Positions 1 through 7,440 are shown, numbered from the stretch's first letter. The stretch: 42,748 bases of DNA from Candidatus Wildermuthbacteria bacterium (GCA_016181405.1 JACOZJ010000003.1:1-42748), one strand, 5' to 3'. Notes: generated from the sequence alone by a model not told the origin. A program made the numbers and translations.

Positions 1-248
1 GAACACCATGGGGAGAATGAGATTTGGACTGGTAATCATGCCTCAATCGTACCTTAGATGGCGCGTGAGGGGTATTACCGATGTATCTCATCCTCGACAC
101 TTTTTGTGTTGCGAGTTCAACCTCCAAATAAAACACAATATTGCTATTCGCTTAGCGCGTGGAGGTGAGAGTCTTATCTGGAGGGGCTATGGGCAATGCA
201 AAGAACGTCCTAAGTTTATCGAAGGGCGTTTTTTGCTATAATACAACT
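1..248. other. Window-edge region without a recognisable gene
   Basis: I see no convincing gene here. The 77-residue ORF at 8-241 has no recognisable motif. The stretch contains short complementary segments (for example ACCTCCA near 119 and TGGAGGT near 160) that could form RNA structure, but I cannot assign it to a tRNA, tmRNA or other known RNA. Its 3' end carries the -10 element of the HD-domain gene. Confidence 0.4.
237..242 (+). promoter_or_regulatory. TATAAT -10 box of the HD gene, predicting a leaderless mRNA
   Basis: A perfect TATAAT ends six bases before the ATG at 249, so the expected transcription start falls on or next to the start codon. No Shine-Dalgarno sequence is possible in that gap. 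The -35 region is weak (GTTTAT or TTTATC near 214-220). Confidence 0.6.
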
Positions 249-806
249 ATGAGTTCGGTGTTTAAACATTTACAGAACAGGTCGCTGGCACATGTGATGC
301 GGTTTAACTTAAAGCCCCAGCATTTTCCCGAGAGTGTGTCCGATCACTCGTATTTTGTTGCTTATATCGTGAGCATCCTTTGCCATTTGCTGGGACAGCA
401 AAGTGAGCATACGGTGGATAAGCAGAAGGTTCTTGAAATGGCGCTGGTGCACGATATGGAAGAGATGTTTTCAGGAGACATTGTTACGCCGTTTAAACAT
501 TATTCCGCTGAAATGGAAAAGGCGATTGCCAAAGTAAATAAAGAGATGATTGGCGAAGTATTCGTAGATCTTCCCGAAGAACTTGCCGCCCACTATGTTG
601 CGTTGTGGAACGAGGAAGGAGCGGGCGAGACTATTGAGGCGCAAATAGTGAAAGTGGCAGACAAGCTTTCTCTTATAGCAAAGTGCGCAGAAGAAGTACG
701 GGTGGGCAACGAATTTTTCCAGGAGATTTACGAGCAGGGCATTAAGTTTTTGGAACAGTACGACAAGCCGTGGTGGCAGAAAATCAAGGCGCAAATTCTC
801 CCGTAA
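249..806 (+). CDS. HD-domain phosphohydrolase, YfbR-like 5'-deoxynucleotidase family
   Basis: This 185-residue protein reads as an HD-superfamily metal-dependent phosphohydrolase. The pattern is an early RxLAHVMRFN-like helix, then SDHSYFVAYIV (His of the first metal motif), the HD pair in ALVHDMEEMFSGDI, and a later KVADKLSLIAKC helix carrying the distal Asp. That order matches YfbR/HDDC2-type 5'-deoxynucleotidases, which dephosphorylate deoxynucleoside monophosphates in the cytosol. The ORF track starts at 159, but I chose the ATG at 249. It lies six bases after a perfect TATAAT, and the 30 residues upstream look unlike the family. The family is fairly clear; the exact substrate is inference. 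Confidence 0.75.
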   Translation: MSSVFKHLQNRSLAHVMRFNLKPQHFPESVSDHSYFVAYIVSILCHLLGQQSEHTVDKQKVLEMALVHDMEEMFSGDIVTPFKHYSAEMEKAIAKVNKEMIGEVFVDLPEELAAHYVALWNEEGAGETIEAQIVKVADKLSLIAKCAEEVRVGNEFFQEIYEQGIKFLEQYDKPWWQKIKAQILP

Positions 807-853
807 CGCACGCATCGCGAAGCATCGCGGTTTCTCCTCGCGCTTAACCCCTC

Positions 854-1000
854 TGCATATGCGAGAGCGTATGCTTTTCTCGGTCACGCTCGCTTGCTCC
901 AGCGGCAAGCGAGCTCCATCCTCGGCAAAATTTTGCTTTCAGCAAATCCAAGCATTTTGCCTGCGGGGACCTTCGAAAAGCACATGCTCTCGCGCATGGC
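854..1000. repeat. REP-like palindromic cluster with about 30-nt inverted arms
   Basis: The left arm (about 854-883) reappears as an imperfect reverse complement at 970-1000; both share GCGAGAGC(A/G)T(A/G)TGCTTTTC. Between them is a perfect 10-bp inverted repeat, GCTCGCTTGC (888-897) and GCAAGCGAGC (905-914), and a smaller TTTGCT/AGCAAA hairpin. No ORF here has recognisable protein features. The nested arrangement resembles a REP/BIME or MITE-like element rather than a single terminator. Confidence 0.5.
855..878 (+). terminator. Possible rho-independent terminator after the HD gene
   Basis: GCATATGC and GCGTATGC (one G-T pair) form an 8-bp stem with a GAGA loop, followed by TTTT. It lies about 50 bases after the HD-gene stop. 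It is also the left arm of a larger inverted repeat, so the terminator role is uncertain. Confidence 0.35.
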
Positions 1001-1022
1001 ATAGGAAATATATTTTTAGTTT

Positions 1023-1346
1023 TTATCTGTCTAGAGCTTTGATGCGGGCGGCTTCCTCGTCCAGGAGCGGGCCTGCGTGTTCCGCGCTGTGGGCGTGCGA
1101 ACCTTTGTAGCTTGCTTGTTTTTGATCCAAGTGAAGATTTACGATAGCGGTTTTTGCGTCTTGGGCAGACGCGCAATACGCGTGAAATTTTGGGTAGGAG
1201 CGCCCTGTTAAGAATCGATGGAATACAAACTCCTGTCCGCCTCCGCCCTCTGCGGCGGGCTTCGTCGGGGTGAAGGCGGGCGAGTAGCCACATTCGCGCA
1301 TAAATGTATAAAGAGTTTTGCCAGAAAGGTTGATTGAAAATTTCAT
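1023..1346 (-). CDS. Conserved small protein of unknown function (HAHSxEH motif)
   Basis: This is a 107-residue protein on the minus strand starting at the ATG complementary to 1344-1346. Its composition is protein-like: a MKFSINLS start, a C-terminal LLDEEAARIKAL helix, and a striking SHAHSAEHAG segment with several histidines that could bind metal. From memory it resembles small proteins seen in Parcubacteria, but I cannot name a family. Residues about 22-37 are encoded by GC-rich, internally complementary DNA that looks like an in-frame insertion. It is divergent from the SH3-like gene, with a roughly 22-bp gap that must hold both promoters. Function unknown. Confidence 0.6.
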   Translation of the reverse strand: MKFSINLSGKTLYTFMRECGYSPAFTPTKPAAEGGGGQEFVFHRFLTGRSYPKFHAYCASAQDAKTAIVNLHLDQKQASYKGSHAHSAEHAGPLLDEEAARIKALDR

Positions 1347-1359
1347 TGTGTGATATACT
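1330..1359 (+). promoter_or_regulatory. Promoter of the SH3-like gene
   Basis: TTGATT (1330-1335), an 18-bp spacer and TATACT (1354-1359). The expected start is about 1366, three bases before the ATG at 1369, so the mRNA should be nearly leaderless. Confidence 0.5.
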
Positions 1360-1368
1360 ATGCATATT

Positions 1369-1794
1369 ATGATACCTCAAAATAGCAAATTCGCGCCAAT
1401 GTTGTTGGTTGCCATGGTGGGTGCGGTTTTTATTTTTAGCTTATATGTATTTTTGACAACCGAGAATACTGTTATTGTAGTAAATGAAGCTGCGACCGAG
1501 CCCAAAGAAGTGGTTGTAACGGGAAGCGAACAGCCCAAGCCAGAAGTAGAACAGCCCAAGCTAAATCCGCGGATTCGCATTTTGGAAACCGGTGTGGGAT
1601 TCTTGAATGTGCGCGAGAGCGGCTCTACGCAGGCAAGACAGGTAGGTCGTGTTCTACCCGGAGAGGTGTATGAATATACCCAGCTGCAAAACAACTGGTA
1701 CAAAATTGTGCATCCTGATTTTCCAAATGCGTGGGTTTCTGGCCAGTATGTGGAGGTGGTGGATCGAAGTAGTGACCTGATGGGTGGTGAGTAG
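1369..1794 (+). CDS. Membrane-anchored SH3-like domain protein
   Basis: The product is about 141 residues. It has one N-terminal transmembrane segment (residues about 9-29), a Glu/Pro/Val-rich linker (about 35-65), and a C-terminal bacterial SH3-like fold recognised by a LNVRESGSTQ start, a GRVLPGEVYEY centre and NNWYKI...NAWVSGQYVEVV. Bacterial SH3 domains of this type often bind cell-wall peptides, so an extracytoplasmic wall-associated role is likely. The ORF track starts at the ATG at 1360, but that codon overlaps the -10 box; 1369 fits the promoter better. It precedes the large adhesin and is followed by a strong terminator, so it is transcribed separately. Confidence 0.75.
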   Translation: MIPQNSKFAPMLLVAMVGAVFIFSLYVFLTTENTVIVVNEAATEPKEVVVTGSEQPKPEVEQPKLNPRIRILETGVGFLNVRESGSTQARQVGRVLPGEVYEYTQLQNNWYKIVHPDFPNAWVSGQYVEVVDRSSDLMGGE

Positions 1795-1815
1795 AAAACT
1801 CCTTTTGAGCTTAAT

Positions 1816-1847
1816 GTCCTATCTCCTCATGGATAGGACTTTTTTTT
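1816..1847 (+). terminator. Rho-independent terminator after the SH3-like gene
   Basis: GTCCTATC (1816-1823) and GATAGGAC (1832-1839) form a perfect 8-bp stem with an 8-nt loop, followed by eight T residues. Confidence 0.8.
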
Positions 1848-1872
1848 CCTATCTCCATGAAAAATGTCCCAA

Positions 1873-1900
1873 TTGACAGGTTGTTTTGGGTTGCTAGAAT
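1873..1900 (+). promoter_or_regulatory. Strong promoter of the SdrD-type adhesin gene
   Basis: Consensus TTGACA (1873-1878), a 16-bp spacer and an extended -10, TGC-TAGAAT (1892-1900). The predicted start near 1907 leaves only about nine leader bases before the ATG at 1916, with no Shine-Dalgarno sequence. Confidence 0.7.
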
Positions 1901-1915
1901 GGGCGATACTTTGCC

Positions 1916-4900
1916 ATGGGACACTTTGTAAAAAATCGAAATAGCGCTTTCATTTTTGGTGTTTTGTTTGACGCGATTTACGCTACAGCACTCACTTTTG
2001 TTGTGCTGTTTTTTGGCATAGCTGGTTCGTTTCTTGCTTCGCCAGCCGTGACATACGCAACGGGGGGTGCAAGTGCTGAAATTGAAGTTGAGTTTACTTG
2101 TACTTCTGTTGTCGTAGAATCCACAAAAGATATTTCGAATGTGGTGCTTTTGTTCGCTGACGATACAACACAAAAGTTCGACGAACTTTCCGGCCATACC
2201 GGGACATTCACTGGCACCGGGGACAACGAAGGCAAAATTATTTCCGCTGTTTGGGTGAAATCGGGAAATAATGCAAGCGGTGATGGCCCAGGATACGGAG
2301 AAAAATTTGAGAGTGACGCGGCTTGCGATGGCGGGAATGATGATGAGGAGGAAGAAGAGTGCATGGAAGATCCTGAAGCCGATCTCGAAGGCGCTATAAC
2401 AGATGGGACAGGAAACGCTACCGTGACAAACAGCTCTGCAAAGTGCACGTACAAAGTGGGGCTTGCGGTCTACGAAATAGGAAAATGGAACAAGCAGACA
2501 TTATTTGATTCCCACTATCCTGTTATGGCGGGTCCTGAAGAAACGGTAAACCTCGCCGTAGATCTTCCCGAGTGCAACTATCAAATTGATCTTCTTTATG
2601 GGGATCTCATTGAAGACTTCCAGGACGGCTCCGTAGTGTACGGGGAGCGTTTGCTGGACGCAGCTAAGGTAACGGATCGTAAGGTCTGCGGCGAAGATGG
2701 CCTTGTTATCCGGGGGAGAAAATACGAAGACAAGAATGGAAATGGCCAGTACGAGGGAAGCACCGAGCCAAGCCTTACGGGATGGGAAATTACTCTCAAG
2801 GAAACAGACGGCACCGTACTTGAGACAATGGACACTGATGATGATGGCCTCTACGCTTTTTCGGGGCTTGCGGCAGGAACCTTTCTCATCTGCGAGGAAG
2901 ATCGAAGCGGATGGACGCAAACCCAACCGGCAACCCAGAGCAAATGCCATACGGCAACTCTTACTGACCACGACATCTGGCGAAACTTTGGGAACAAGCA
3001 AGAAAGCACCCCTCCGCCTCTCACGTATTCTATTTCTGGAATGAAATTCGAGGATGAAGATGGAGACGGGGTAAAAGATAGCAACGAACCGGGAGTTAGG
3101 AGCTGGAGTATTCACCTTGAGACATCGGATGGAAGCGATGATGTTCATGCTACAGACTACAACGGGAAATATAACTTTGGCGGTCTTGTTGCTGGACAGT
3201 ATACTCTTTGCGAATTCCAGCGGAACGGCTGGACCCAGACACTTCCAAACCCAAGCGTCAATAACGGCTGCTATTCGATCACCATAACCAATCAAAATAT
3301 TTCCGGAAAAGATTTCGGAAATAAAAGGGTAAGTGAAGAGGAAACAACGATCGTCGGCAAGAAGTACGAAGATCTCAATAAGAATGGACAAAGAGATGAT
3401 CAAGAGCCCGGTCTCCAGGGCTGGACAATTACCCTGACCTACCCAGATGATACTACCAAGAGTGATGTCACTGGTGAGGACGGGTTCTTTGAGTTCACAG
3501 ACAACATTGTCCCTGGAACCTACACTCTCTGTGAAACCATGCAAGACGGGTGGGATCAAACCCAACCAGCAACCACTTCCGGTTGCCATACCATCCATGT
3601 AGATGAGAGTGACGGCCAGATATGGAGAAACTTCGGGAATGTGGAAGAGGAGGAAGAAGAAGCAACAGCAACTATTGTGGCAACAAAAATTGTTTGCAAT
3701 GACGAATCTTTGCTTCCAAACTGGGGCGATGTGAAAGCGGATCCAAATATTACCGCTTCCACTGTAACAGATTTTCTTGCCGACAAAGGTGAAGATTGTT
3801 GGCTGGAGGAGGGGTGGGAATTTCAATGGACGCCGGAGACAACGTTCAACGATTTCCCAGAAAATCCAGGAGACAACACTGCCGCGGCAGGCAGCCCGTG
3901 GGTAACATTTGGTCCCACCGATGGGACAGGAGTTGCCAGCACTGTAGTTCCGCTCGCGAATGTAAATCCCAGAATCTGGCTTCGGGAGGTATGGAAAGAA
4001 GAGTATATTCCGTTTACCGGTTTGCATGATCCTGCGGAAGAATCAGACGACGTATCCGCAGAATTCTACTGTCATACGGATGGCATTTACTACGATAACC
4101 TTGATTTCGTTTCAAATCCCGAAGACGGGGGCACCTACTACTGTGTTGCTTTTAATGTTCTTGAGGAAGAAGAGCCGGAACCAGAGCCGAGTCCGACTCC
4201 CACCCCAACTCCGACGCCCACCCCTGAACCAACCCCGACCCCAACTCCAACACCAACACCAACGCCCGCGCCGGATTCGGGAGGAGGGGGTGGTGGCGGT
4301 GGCGGAATCTCAAGGGCTTCCGGATTTGTTGGAATTCCGGTGTTTGCAGCAACGCCAACGCCAACGCCGGGAGGAGTTACGGAGTGCTTCTATCTTAGAG
4401 ATTTTCTTCGTATTGATTGGGACAACGATCCGATTGAAGTTTTGAAGCTCCAATCGTTCCTCAATACATTTGAAAACATCCCTACTCCATTAACTGGCGT
4501 ATTTGACCAGGATACGTTTAACGCGGTTGTGATATTTCAGGAACGCTATTTCGACGATATTTTAGCGCCCTGGGGACACGACGCGGGGACAGGATTTGTT
4601 TACTTGACGACACGAAAGAAAATAAATGAGATTTATTGTGATAAGTCGTTTCCTCTTACGCCAGAGCAATTGAAGGAAATTGATTGGTTCCGGGCCTTCT
4701 TGGAGCAATTGAAAGCAGGAGACCCACCTTCTGGAGATCCACCTAATGGGGGAGAAATAGATCCGCCCGATCCAAGCGGAGTAGAAGCTACGCCGCTCCC
4801 GGAGGATCAGGATGAAGATTTAGATTCGCGCATTCGGGAGCAGGTTGGCCTTCTTGGGACAGGGGAAGATAGGAATGGTGGGGATAACTTTTTGGGAGCG

Positions 4901-5020
4901 CTTAAGTTTTCCTCTCCCGAGGAATGGAGAAGATTTCTTTTCTACCTACTTGGGATTGCGGGCCTCATGACCTTGTGGTGGCTTTTGGAGAGGCGCCGCG
5001 CAAGACGAGTTGCGCTATAA
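1916..5020 (+). CDS. Large surface adhesin: three SdrD-type B domains, peptidoglycan-binding-like region, C-terminal membrane anchor
   Basis: The protein has 1034 residues. The N-terminal hydrophobic segment (about 17-40) ends in SPAVTYATG and looks like a signal peptide. Three repeats at about 263-360, 371-470 and 477-575 each carry G(R/M/K)K(Y/F)ED.(N/D).(N/D)G, an LCE motif, GW.QT.P and a closing FGN; this is the SdrD_B/Cna-B type of beta sandwich, with acidic Ca-binding-like loops. A beta-rich domain follows (about 580-755), then a PTPTP-rich linker and a Gly run that would span a wall layer. Residues about 825-910 resemble a type 1 peptidoglycan-binding domain (LQSFLN...TGVFDQDTF..VV.FQ). 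A transmembrane helix near 1003-1022 ends in RRRAR, so the C-terminus is membrane-anchored. No LPXTG sortase motif was seen. Confidence 0.8.
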   Translation: MGHFVKNRNSAFIFGVLFDAIYATALTFVVLFFGIAGSFLASPAVTYATGGASAEIEVEFTCTSVVVESTKDISNVVLLFADDTTQKFDELSGHTGTFTGTGDNEGKIISAVWVKSGNNASGDGPGYGEKFESDAACDGGNDDEEEEECMEDPEADLEGAITDGTGNATVTNSSAKCTYKVGLAVYEIGKWNKQTLFDSHYPVMAGPEETVNLAVDLPECNYQIDLLYGDLIEDFQDGSVVYGERLLDAAKVTDRKVCGEDGLVIRGRKYEDKNGNGQYEGSTEPSLTGWEITLKETDGTVLETMDTDDDGLYAFSGLAAGTFLICEEDRSGWTQTQPATQSKCHTATLTDHDIWRNFGNKQESTPPPLTYSISGMKFEDEDGDGVKDSNEPGVRSWSIHLETSDGSDDVHATDYNGKYNFGGLVAGQYTLCEFQRNGWTQTLPNPSVNNGCYSITITNQNISGKDFGNKRVSEEETTIVGKKYEDLNKNGQRDDQEPGLQGWTITLTYPDDTTKSDVTGEDGFFEFTDNIVPGTYTLCETMQDGWDQTQPATTSGCHTIHVDESDGQIWRNFGNVEEEEEEATATIVATKIVCNDESLLPNWGDVKADPNITASTVTDFLADKGEDCWLEEGWEFQWTPETTFNDFPENPGDNTAAAGSPWVTFGPTDGTGVASTVVPLANVNPRIWLREVWKEEYIPFTGLHDPAEESDDVSAEFYCHTDGIYYDNLDFVSNPEDGGTYYCVAFNVLEEEEPEPEPSPTPTPTPTPTPEPTPTPTPTPTPTPAPDSGGGGGGGGGISRASGFVGIPVFAATPTPTPGGVTECFYLRDFLRIDWDNDPIEVLKLQSFLNTFENIPTPLTGVFDQDTFNAVVIFQERYFDDILAPWGHDAGTGFVYLTTRKKINEIYCDKSFPLTPEQLKEIDWFRAFLEQLKAGDPPSGDPPNGGEIDPPDPSGVEATPLPEDQDEDLDSRIREQVGLLGTGEDRNGGDNFLGALKFSSPEEWRRFLFYLLGIAGLMTLWWLLERRRARRVAL

Positions 5021-5168
5021 TGTCCTAACTCAACGAAACGATGTCCTATTTCAGTCAAGAACGGGTGGATTTTTATAGACGTGGCGCCTTTCTAATGCAA
5101 AAAGTTTCCCAAAAAAGTTTTCCACAGTTTTGTGGAAAACTGATGTGCAAAAGTTTTTCCAATAACTA
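5021..5168. other. Intergenic gap after the adhesin, repeated ATGTCCTA motifs
   Basis: ATGTCCTA occurs at 5020-5027 and 5041-5048. Related copies lie before the gene (ATGTCCTA at 1814-1821, ATGTCCCA at 1864-1871). I see no terminator with a T-run on the plus strand directly after the adhesin stop. No gene is supported in this stretch. Confidence 0.4.
5116..5141. other. Perfect 11-bp hairpin made of two inverted TTTTCCACA boxes
   Basis: AGTTTTCCACA (5116-5126) and TGTGGAAAACT (5131-5141) pair perfectly around a GTTT loop. TTTTCCACA differs by one base from the DnaA box TTATCCACA. Read on the minus strand, the hairpin is followed directly by TTTTTT and would act as a terminator, but I see no minus-strand gene for it to serve. 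Confidence 0.5.
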
Positions 5169-5196
5169 TTGACACTACTGCCAGGTTAGCTATTCT
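5169..5196 (+). promoter_or_regulatory. Promoter of the vWA surface protein gene with a long leader
   Basis: Consensus TTGACA (5169-5174), a 16-bp spacer and TATTCT (5191-5196). The predicted start near 5203 gives a leader of about 270 nt before the ATG at 5477, far longer than elsewhere in this window. Confidence 0.55.
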
Positions 5197-5352
5197 GACA
5201 AATATAGTGTTTTTCTATGTTTTCCCTCGTACAGACATATTGCGTGGGAGTTTGGAATGAAGTTTTCGGTTGTGCGCGCGCGGATTTCCAGTAGAATCTG
5301 GGGTCCGCTTTTTCTTTTTGTTGCTGGCATTGGTTTTCCGCTGTTGTGGCGG

Positions 5353-5448
5353 GTTGGTAACGGAGAAAAGGCGGACTCCGGATTGTACCCGCACGCTGGT
5401 GCGAGGCAAGCAAGTTCGGAACGCAAAGGTCGGAAACTGTTAACCAAC
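5353..5448 (+). ncRNA. Candidate structured leader RNA (possible riboswitch or other cis element)
   Basis: GTTGGTAAC (5353-5361) can pair with GTTAACCAAC (5439-5448) as a closing stem with one bulge. Inside lie CGGAG/CTCCG (5361-5365 with 5376-5380) and CGCAC/GTGCG with a GCTG tetraloop (5390-5403), followed by an unpaired segment with ACGCAAAGGTCGGAAAC. This would be a three-way-junction-like fold ending 28 nt before the start codon. It does not match a riboswitch class I know. An AAAGGTCG string also occurs before two other genes of the locus (7417-7424, 13853-13860). Confidence 0.35.
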
Positions 5449-5476
5449 ACAAGGGAAATGTGTTGAAACAAACGAG

Positions 5477-7279
5477 ATGAAAAAGAAAATTATACTAGCT
5501 GCGATTGCGTTGGTGGCAGTTGCCGGAGGAGTGGCAGGATTGTCCGCGTTCGAAGCACACGTTATCAACGTAACCGCGAAGATCGAAAACGCTCTGCGTG
5601 TCCCAACCGAACCCATTGATTTTGGCACCGTGTTTCCACAAGAGGAACTCGACCGAACATTCGATGTGGCTTTGTCGCAATCTTTCCTGGACGAAAATCG
5701 AGTGGATGATGTGGAATACGCGATTCGCCAAAAGCCGAAGTGCGGAGTCACCACAGACAACGGGCAAACATTGGTTGGCCCAACTGGGACTGGCCATGTG
5801 AGTTTGGACTCTGAAGATCAAGTTGTTATTGATTGCGGTCCTGCTCCACGCGACTTGACGACAGGCGAAACCTGGGACGTGCTTCCTCTGCTTTGTCCTT
5901 ATCTCTCAAAGCATGAGATAACAGAGGATGGATCCGAAACAAACAACGATTCTGATGTGCCGGCATTTCATGAGCCATGGACATTCAGCAACCATCAAGT
6001 TGTATGGACAGAAGCACTCGGACGGCTTTCGAAGCTTGCCGGGGATACGCTGGATACCTGGAACCTCGACTTGAAAGTTCCATGCTTCGGCGGAAATTGC
6101 GCGCAGGACTGGGAGGCGTTTGTGACAGGAATCAACGCGAGCGCGACTCCTGCTCAATATGTTCAGCCGATCGCAGAAGAACACAAAGTGTTCGGATGTG
6201 ATTTGTGGATTGAGGTAAATGGAGTGAGCGTGGCAGTTCCTTGCGTTCCTGGCGACTTCACGGTGGTGAGTGACACCACGAATACGGTTGAAGGCAACGG
6301 AAATGCCGTGGCAGTTTCTTCTCCGCATCCAAGCTGGACGGCTTCGATTCCCGGAGCGACATGGATTTGGTCTGAAGATCCAGTAAGCACCGAAAACAAT
6401 CAAACGGAGACATTTGTCAAACAGTTCAATGTTTCCGGAACGAGTGTTTCGGCTGCGAGCCTGATGATCGCGACTGACAATACCTACAGCGTGGAAGTGA
6501 ACGGATCTGCGGTTTGCTCGTCTGCGGATGAAAATAATTTCCAACTCGGAACACAAGACGTGTGCCCGGTGACAAATCTGGTTGCTGGAGCAAACACTCT
6601 TGAAATCACCGTGAACAACATAGGAGTTGGAAGTTCAGCAAATCCTGCTGGATTGCTCTACAAACTGTCATACACGACTGCTTGCGGAACATTGGGTTGT
6701 GCTGAAAAAGCAGATGCAATGCTCGTGCTTGATCGGTCAGGAAGCGTTGGTGATAACCTGACTGATTTGAAAAATGCGGCACACGCTTTCGTAACCGCAT
6801 TAAGCCCAGCAACTGACGGTGCTCACTTGGGGCAAGTAAGTTTCTCAAGCAGCGCAACACTGGATGTCCACTTGACAGCCGATGGTTCTGTTGTGGATAC
6901 AGCAATTGATGCGTTAGTCAGTGCCGGTTTTACAAACCTTGAAGATGCACTTTTGCAGGCAACTGCGGAATTTGCAAATCCAGGTGACGGACATGACCGT
7001 GCGGATGCTGATTCTGCAGACTTTATCGTGTTGATAACCGATGGAGCTCCGACTGCGAGCAACGGGCCCGATACCCATGAGCAGGACGCGATTAACGCAG
7101 CAAACGCAGCAGACGCGGCCGGAATTACTATCTACGTAGTTGGTGTCGGAACTGATACTAGCACTGCTGATTTCTTGGAAAACAGTATAGCAACAAGTCC
7201 CGCTCATTACTTTGACGCGGCTGACTTTGATGATTTGCAAGCTATTCTTGAAAGTTTGACTACGTGCAACGGAGATTAG
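5477..7279 (+). CDS. Exported vWA-domain surface protein with TasA/camelysin-like N-terminal module
   Basis: The protein has 600 residues. A short N-terminal membrane segment runs into GGVAGLSAFEAHVINVTA (about 17-34), which resembles the signal/cleavage region of SipW-dependent proteins such as TasA and camelysin. Residues about 40-260 form a module shared with two other genes of this locus; its marks are FGTVFPQEEL, SFLDENRVDDVEY, VPCFGGNCAQDW and FGCDLWIEVNGVS. A beta-rich jelly-roll-like domain follows (about 280-410; DNTYSVEVNG, GLLYKLSYT). A von Willebrand A domain follows at about 413-595. It has a complete MIDAS: DRSGS (Asp419), a Thr in GFTNLEDAL (about 486) and ITDG (Asp522). Such domains mediate metal-dependent adhesion. 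The long leader upstream suggests regulation at the RNA level. The binding partner is unknown. Confidence 0.8.
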   Translation: MKKKIILAAIALVAVAGGVAGLSAFEAHVINVTAKIENALRVPTEPIDFGTVFPQEELDRTFDVALSQSFLDENRVDDVEYAIRQKPKCGVTTDNGQTLVGPTGTGHVSLDSEDQVVIDCGPAPRDLTTGETWDVLPLLCPYLSKHEITEDGSETNNDSDVPAFHEPWTFSNHQVVWTEALGRLSKLAGDTLDTWNLDLKVPCFGGNCAQDWEAFVTGINASATPAQYVQPIAEEHKVFGCDLWIEVNGVSVAVPCVPGDFTVVSDTTNTVEGNGNAVAVSSPHPSWTASIPGATWIWSEDPVSTENNQTETFVKQFNVSGTSVSAASLMIATDNTYSVEVNGSAVCSSADENNFQLGTQDVCPVTNLVAGANTLEITVNNIGVGSSANPAGLLYKLSYTTACGTLGCAEKADAMLVLDRSGSVGDNLTDLKNAAHAFVTALSPATDGAHLGQVSFSSSATLDVHLTADGSVVDTAIDALVSAGFTNLEDALLQATAEFANPGDGHDRADADSADFIVLITDGAPTASNGPDTHEQDAINAANAADAAGITIYVVGVGTDTSTADFLENSIATSPAHYFDAADFDDLQAILESLTTCNGD

Positions 7280-7330
7280 TTCTAGCTACACTCTGTCCCG
7301 TCATTCGACGGGATGGAGATGTGGCTAGAA
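7280..7330 (+). other. Long imperfect hairpin after the vWA gene
   Basis: TTCTAGC...CCCGTC and its near reverse complement GACGGG...GCTAGAA fold into a hairpin of about 20 bp with an ATTC loop, starting right after the stop codon. No T-run follows, so it may be an mRNA 3' stabiliser or processing site rather than a terminator. Confidence 0.5.
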
Positions 7331-7343
7331 TATAGAAAATCTT

Positions 7344-7440
7344 GATGGTTGGTCCGCCTCTTCGCTTGAGAGGAAACAGGGGAGCGGGGACGAGCCATAA
7401 AGGTTCGGACGCAATAAAAGGTCGAACGAAACTAAGTCGA
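7344..7440 (+). ncRNA. Candidate structured leader before the beta-helix gene
   Basis: CCTCT/AGAGG forms a hairpin, GTCC and GGAC segments can close around it, and GTTCG/CGAAC brackets a GACGCAATAAAAGGT loop near 7403-7426. The last part resembles the tail of the leader before the vWA gene (TTCGGA, ACGCAA and AAAGGTCG in the same order). I cannot assign it to a known RNA family. Confidence 0.3.

Noticed and set aside
1-190. Possible tRNA or tmRNA remnant
   Set aside because: Some T-arm-like and complementary strings exist, but no complete acceptor, D and anticodon arms could be built.
8-241. 77-residue ORF at the window start, and the longer HD start at 159
   Set aside because: No protein-like features; the TATAAT at 237-242 places the real start at 249.
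844-1380. 178-residue minus-strand ORF
   Set aside because: It overlaps the better supported 107-residue gene in another frame and reads through the palindromic cluster.
2501-4027. 508-residue minus-strand ORF
   Set aside because: Fully antisense to the SdrD-type adhesin, whose repeats and domain motifs are clear on the plus strand; the translated product shows no family features.
5353-5448. Cyclic-di-GMP-I riboswitch, suggested by ACGCAAAG
   Set aside because: The spacing to the GGCAA element is far too short and the second helix with its tetraloop receptor is missing.
5257-5466. 69-residue ORF with a hydrophobic segment before the vWA gene
   Set aside because: It lies across the complementary segments of the leader RNA, has no recognisable motif, and its frame is better explained by structured non-coding sequence. 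A short leader peptide cannot be fully excluded.
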